Part shown: in pieces, positions 5,539 through 6,560 of the stretch
Numbering within the stretch: position 1 is the first letter of the stretch
Layout of the letters: every line of letters begins with the position of its first letter
Translations under genes and position numbers: made by a program
Notes under the pieces: generated by a model
Told to the model about the DNA's origin: nothing
The model's database searches: none
The model's input: only the letters and a program-made list of their open reading frames with translations
Origin: Candidatus Eiseniibacteriota bacterium
GTDB taxonomy: Bacteria; Eisenbacteria; RBG-16-71-46; CAIMUX01
Length of the DNA stretch: 6,560 nt
NCBI GenBank assembly: GCA_020431745.1
Contig: JAGQHR010000186.1
Location: 1-6,560, forward strand
Reading direction: 5' to 3'

Positions 5539-6519
5539 ATGGAATTGCGGAAGCTAGGAAAGACCGGCGTCGAGATCCCGGCCCTCGGTTTGGGTTGCAT
5601 GGGGATGTCCGAGTTCTACGGACCCGCGGACGAGGATCAGTCGATCGCCACGCTGCACCGCTCGATCGATCTCAGGATGAACCACTGGGACACCGCCGAC
5701 ATGTACGGCGTCGGTCGCAACGAGCAGCTCCTGTCCAAAGTCTTGAAGGAACGCCGCAGCGAGGTCTTCCTCGCCACGAAGTTCGGCAACGTCCGCGGTC
5801 CGGAGGGTCAGTTCCTCGGCGTGAGCGGCAAGCCTGACTATGTGCGGCAAGCCTGTGACGCATCGCTATCCCGGCTCGGCGTCGATCAGATCGACCTGTA
5901 CTACCAGCACCGCGTCGACCCCGAGGTGCCGATCGAGGATACCGTGGGCGCGATGGCCGAGCTGGTGAAGCAGGGCAAGGTCCGCTACCTCGGATTGTCG
6001 GAAGCGGCGGCGCCCACCATCCGCAAGGCGGCTGCGATCCACCAGATCGCGGCGCTCCAGACCGAGTACTCCCTGTGGACGCGCGACATCGAGGCCGAGA
6101 TCCTTCCGACGATCCGCGAGCTGGGGATCACGCTCGTCGCCTACAGCCCGTTGGGACGCGGATTCCTGACCGGCCGGTTCACCTCCGCGGATCAGTTCCC
6201 AGCCGGAGACTTCCGCAAGGTCGGTCCGCGCTTCGCGGACGAGAACTTCGACAAGAACCTGGCTCTGGTCGAAGTCGTCCAGGGCTTCGCGAAGCAGAAG
6301 GGTTGCACTCCGGCCCAGCTCGCGCTGGCCTGGGTGCTCGCCCGTGGCAACGATGTGACCGCGATTCCGGGCACGAAGAAGGTCGAGCGCCTGGAGGAGA
6401 ACGGCCGCGCGATGGACGTGCAGCTGGCGGCCGAGGAGGTCGACCGCATCGCAGAGGCCATGCCGCCGGTCCACGGCGCGCGCTATCCGGAGAACTCCCT
6501 CAAGTCCGTCAACCGCTGA
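5539..6519 (+). CDS. Aldo/keto reductase (NADPH-dependent oxidoreductase)
   Basis: A 326-residue cytosolic TIM-barrel enzyme expected to reduce aldehydes or ketones with NAD(P)H. It opens with MELRKLGKTGVEIPALGLGCMGMSEFYG, typical of the plant/fungal-like aryl-aldehyde reductase branch (near AKR13). The catalytic tetrad is complete: Asp51 and Tyr56 in WDTADMYG, Lys81 in ATKFG and His124 in YYQHRVD. AYSPLGRGFLTG (about 205) and IPGTKKVERLEEN (about 276) are the usual cofactor-binding parts. One oddity: Arg46 sits where relatives normally have Gly (L-G-x-N before the tetrad Asp). The start is chosen from GGAGGA (5529-5534) 4 nt upstream; an in-frame ATG at 5500 has no ribosome site. It is divergent from the AraC-type regulator, which probably controls it. 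Exact substrate unknown. Confidence 0.94.
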   Translation: MELRKLGKTGVEIPALGLGCMGMSEFYGPADEDQSIATLHRSIDLRMNHWDTADMYGVGRNEQLLSKVLKERRSEVFLATKFGNVRGPEGQFLGVSGKPDYVRQACDASLSRLGVDQIDLYYQHRVDPEVPIEDTVGAMAELVKQGKVRYLGLSEAAAPTIRKAAAIHQIAALQTEYSLWTRDIEAEILPTIRELGITLVAYSPLGRGFLTGRFTSADQFPAGDFRKVGPRFADENFDKNLALVEVVQGFAKQKGCTPAQLALAWVLARGNDVTAIPGTKKVERLEENGRAMDVQLAAEEVDRIAEAMPPVHGARYPENSLKSVNR

Positions 6520-6560
6520 TCACCGGCACCGCATCGGCTGCCAGTCCATTGGATGTCCGG

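Overview
The window is GC-rich (high G/C at third codon positions) and reads as ordinary bacterial chromosome. A Ser/Thr kinase fused to an ATPase, next to an ECF-like sigma factor of the type often paired with such kinases, points to a phylum rich in eukaryotic-like kinases (Acidobacteriota, Planctomycetota, Gemmatimonadota or a related lineage). This is an inference from gene types; nothing in the window fixes the taxon. No tRNA, rRNA, CRISPR array, insertion sequence or phage gene was found.

Left module (1-2553), a signalling locus. On the minus strand lies a Ser/Thr protein kinase with a C-terminal STAND/NB-ARC-like ATPase, cut by the left edge. Just upstream, on the same strand, is a small ORF carrying a 'VDW' domain that is also present at the N-terminus of the kinase itself. 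Divergent from this pair, on the plus strand, is a 200-aa ECF-type sigma factor. The likely logic is that the sigma factor and the kinase with its small partner form one regulatory unit sharing the 1770-1950 region.

Middle (2554-3840). After a non-coding gap of about 210 bp comes a minus-strand secreted alpha/beta hydrolase of the proline iminopeptidase type. An in-frame TAG splits it into a 272-aa part (signal peptide, oxyanion motif, nucleophile Ser) and a 78-aa part (catalytic Asp and His). It is a pseudogene, a sequencing error or an unusual two-piece gene.

Right module (4018-6519). A single-domain DsrE-family protein resembling the C-terminal half of YedF and an AraC-family regulator with an AraC_N ligand domain lie in tandem on the minus strand. 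Divergent from them, on the plus strand, is an aldo/keto reductase with an intact Asp-Tyr-Lys-His tetrad. The regulator/reductase arrangement recalls the YqhC-controlled aldehyde-detoxification genes of E. coli. The shared 5317-5538 region holds two perfect palindromes next to the regulator start.

The most notable points are the single in-frame stop in the hydrolase and the duplicated VDW domain, once stand-alone and once fused to the kinase, beside a divergent ECF-like sigma factor. I did not find convincing evidence for an entirely new system.
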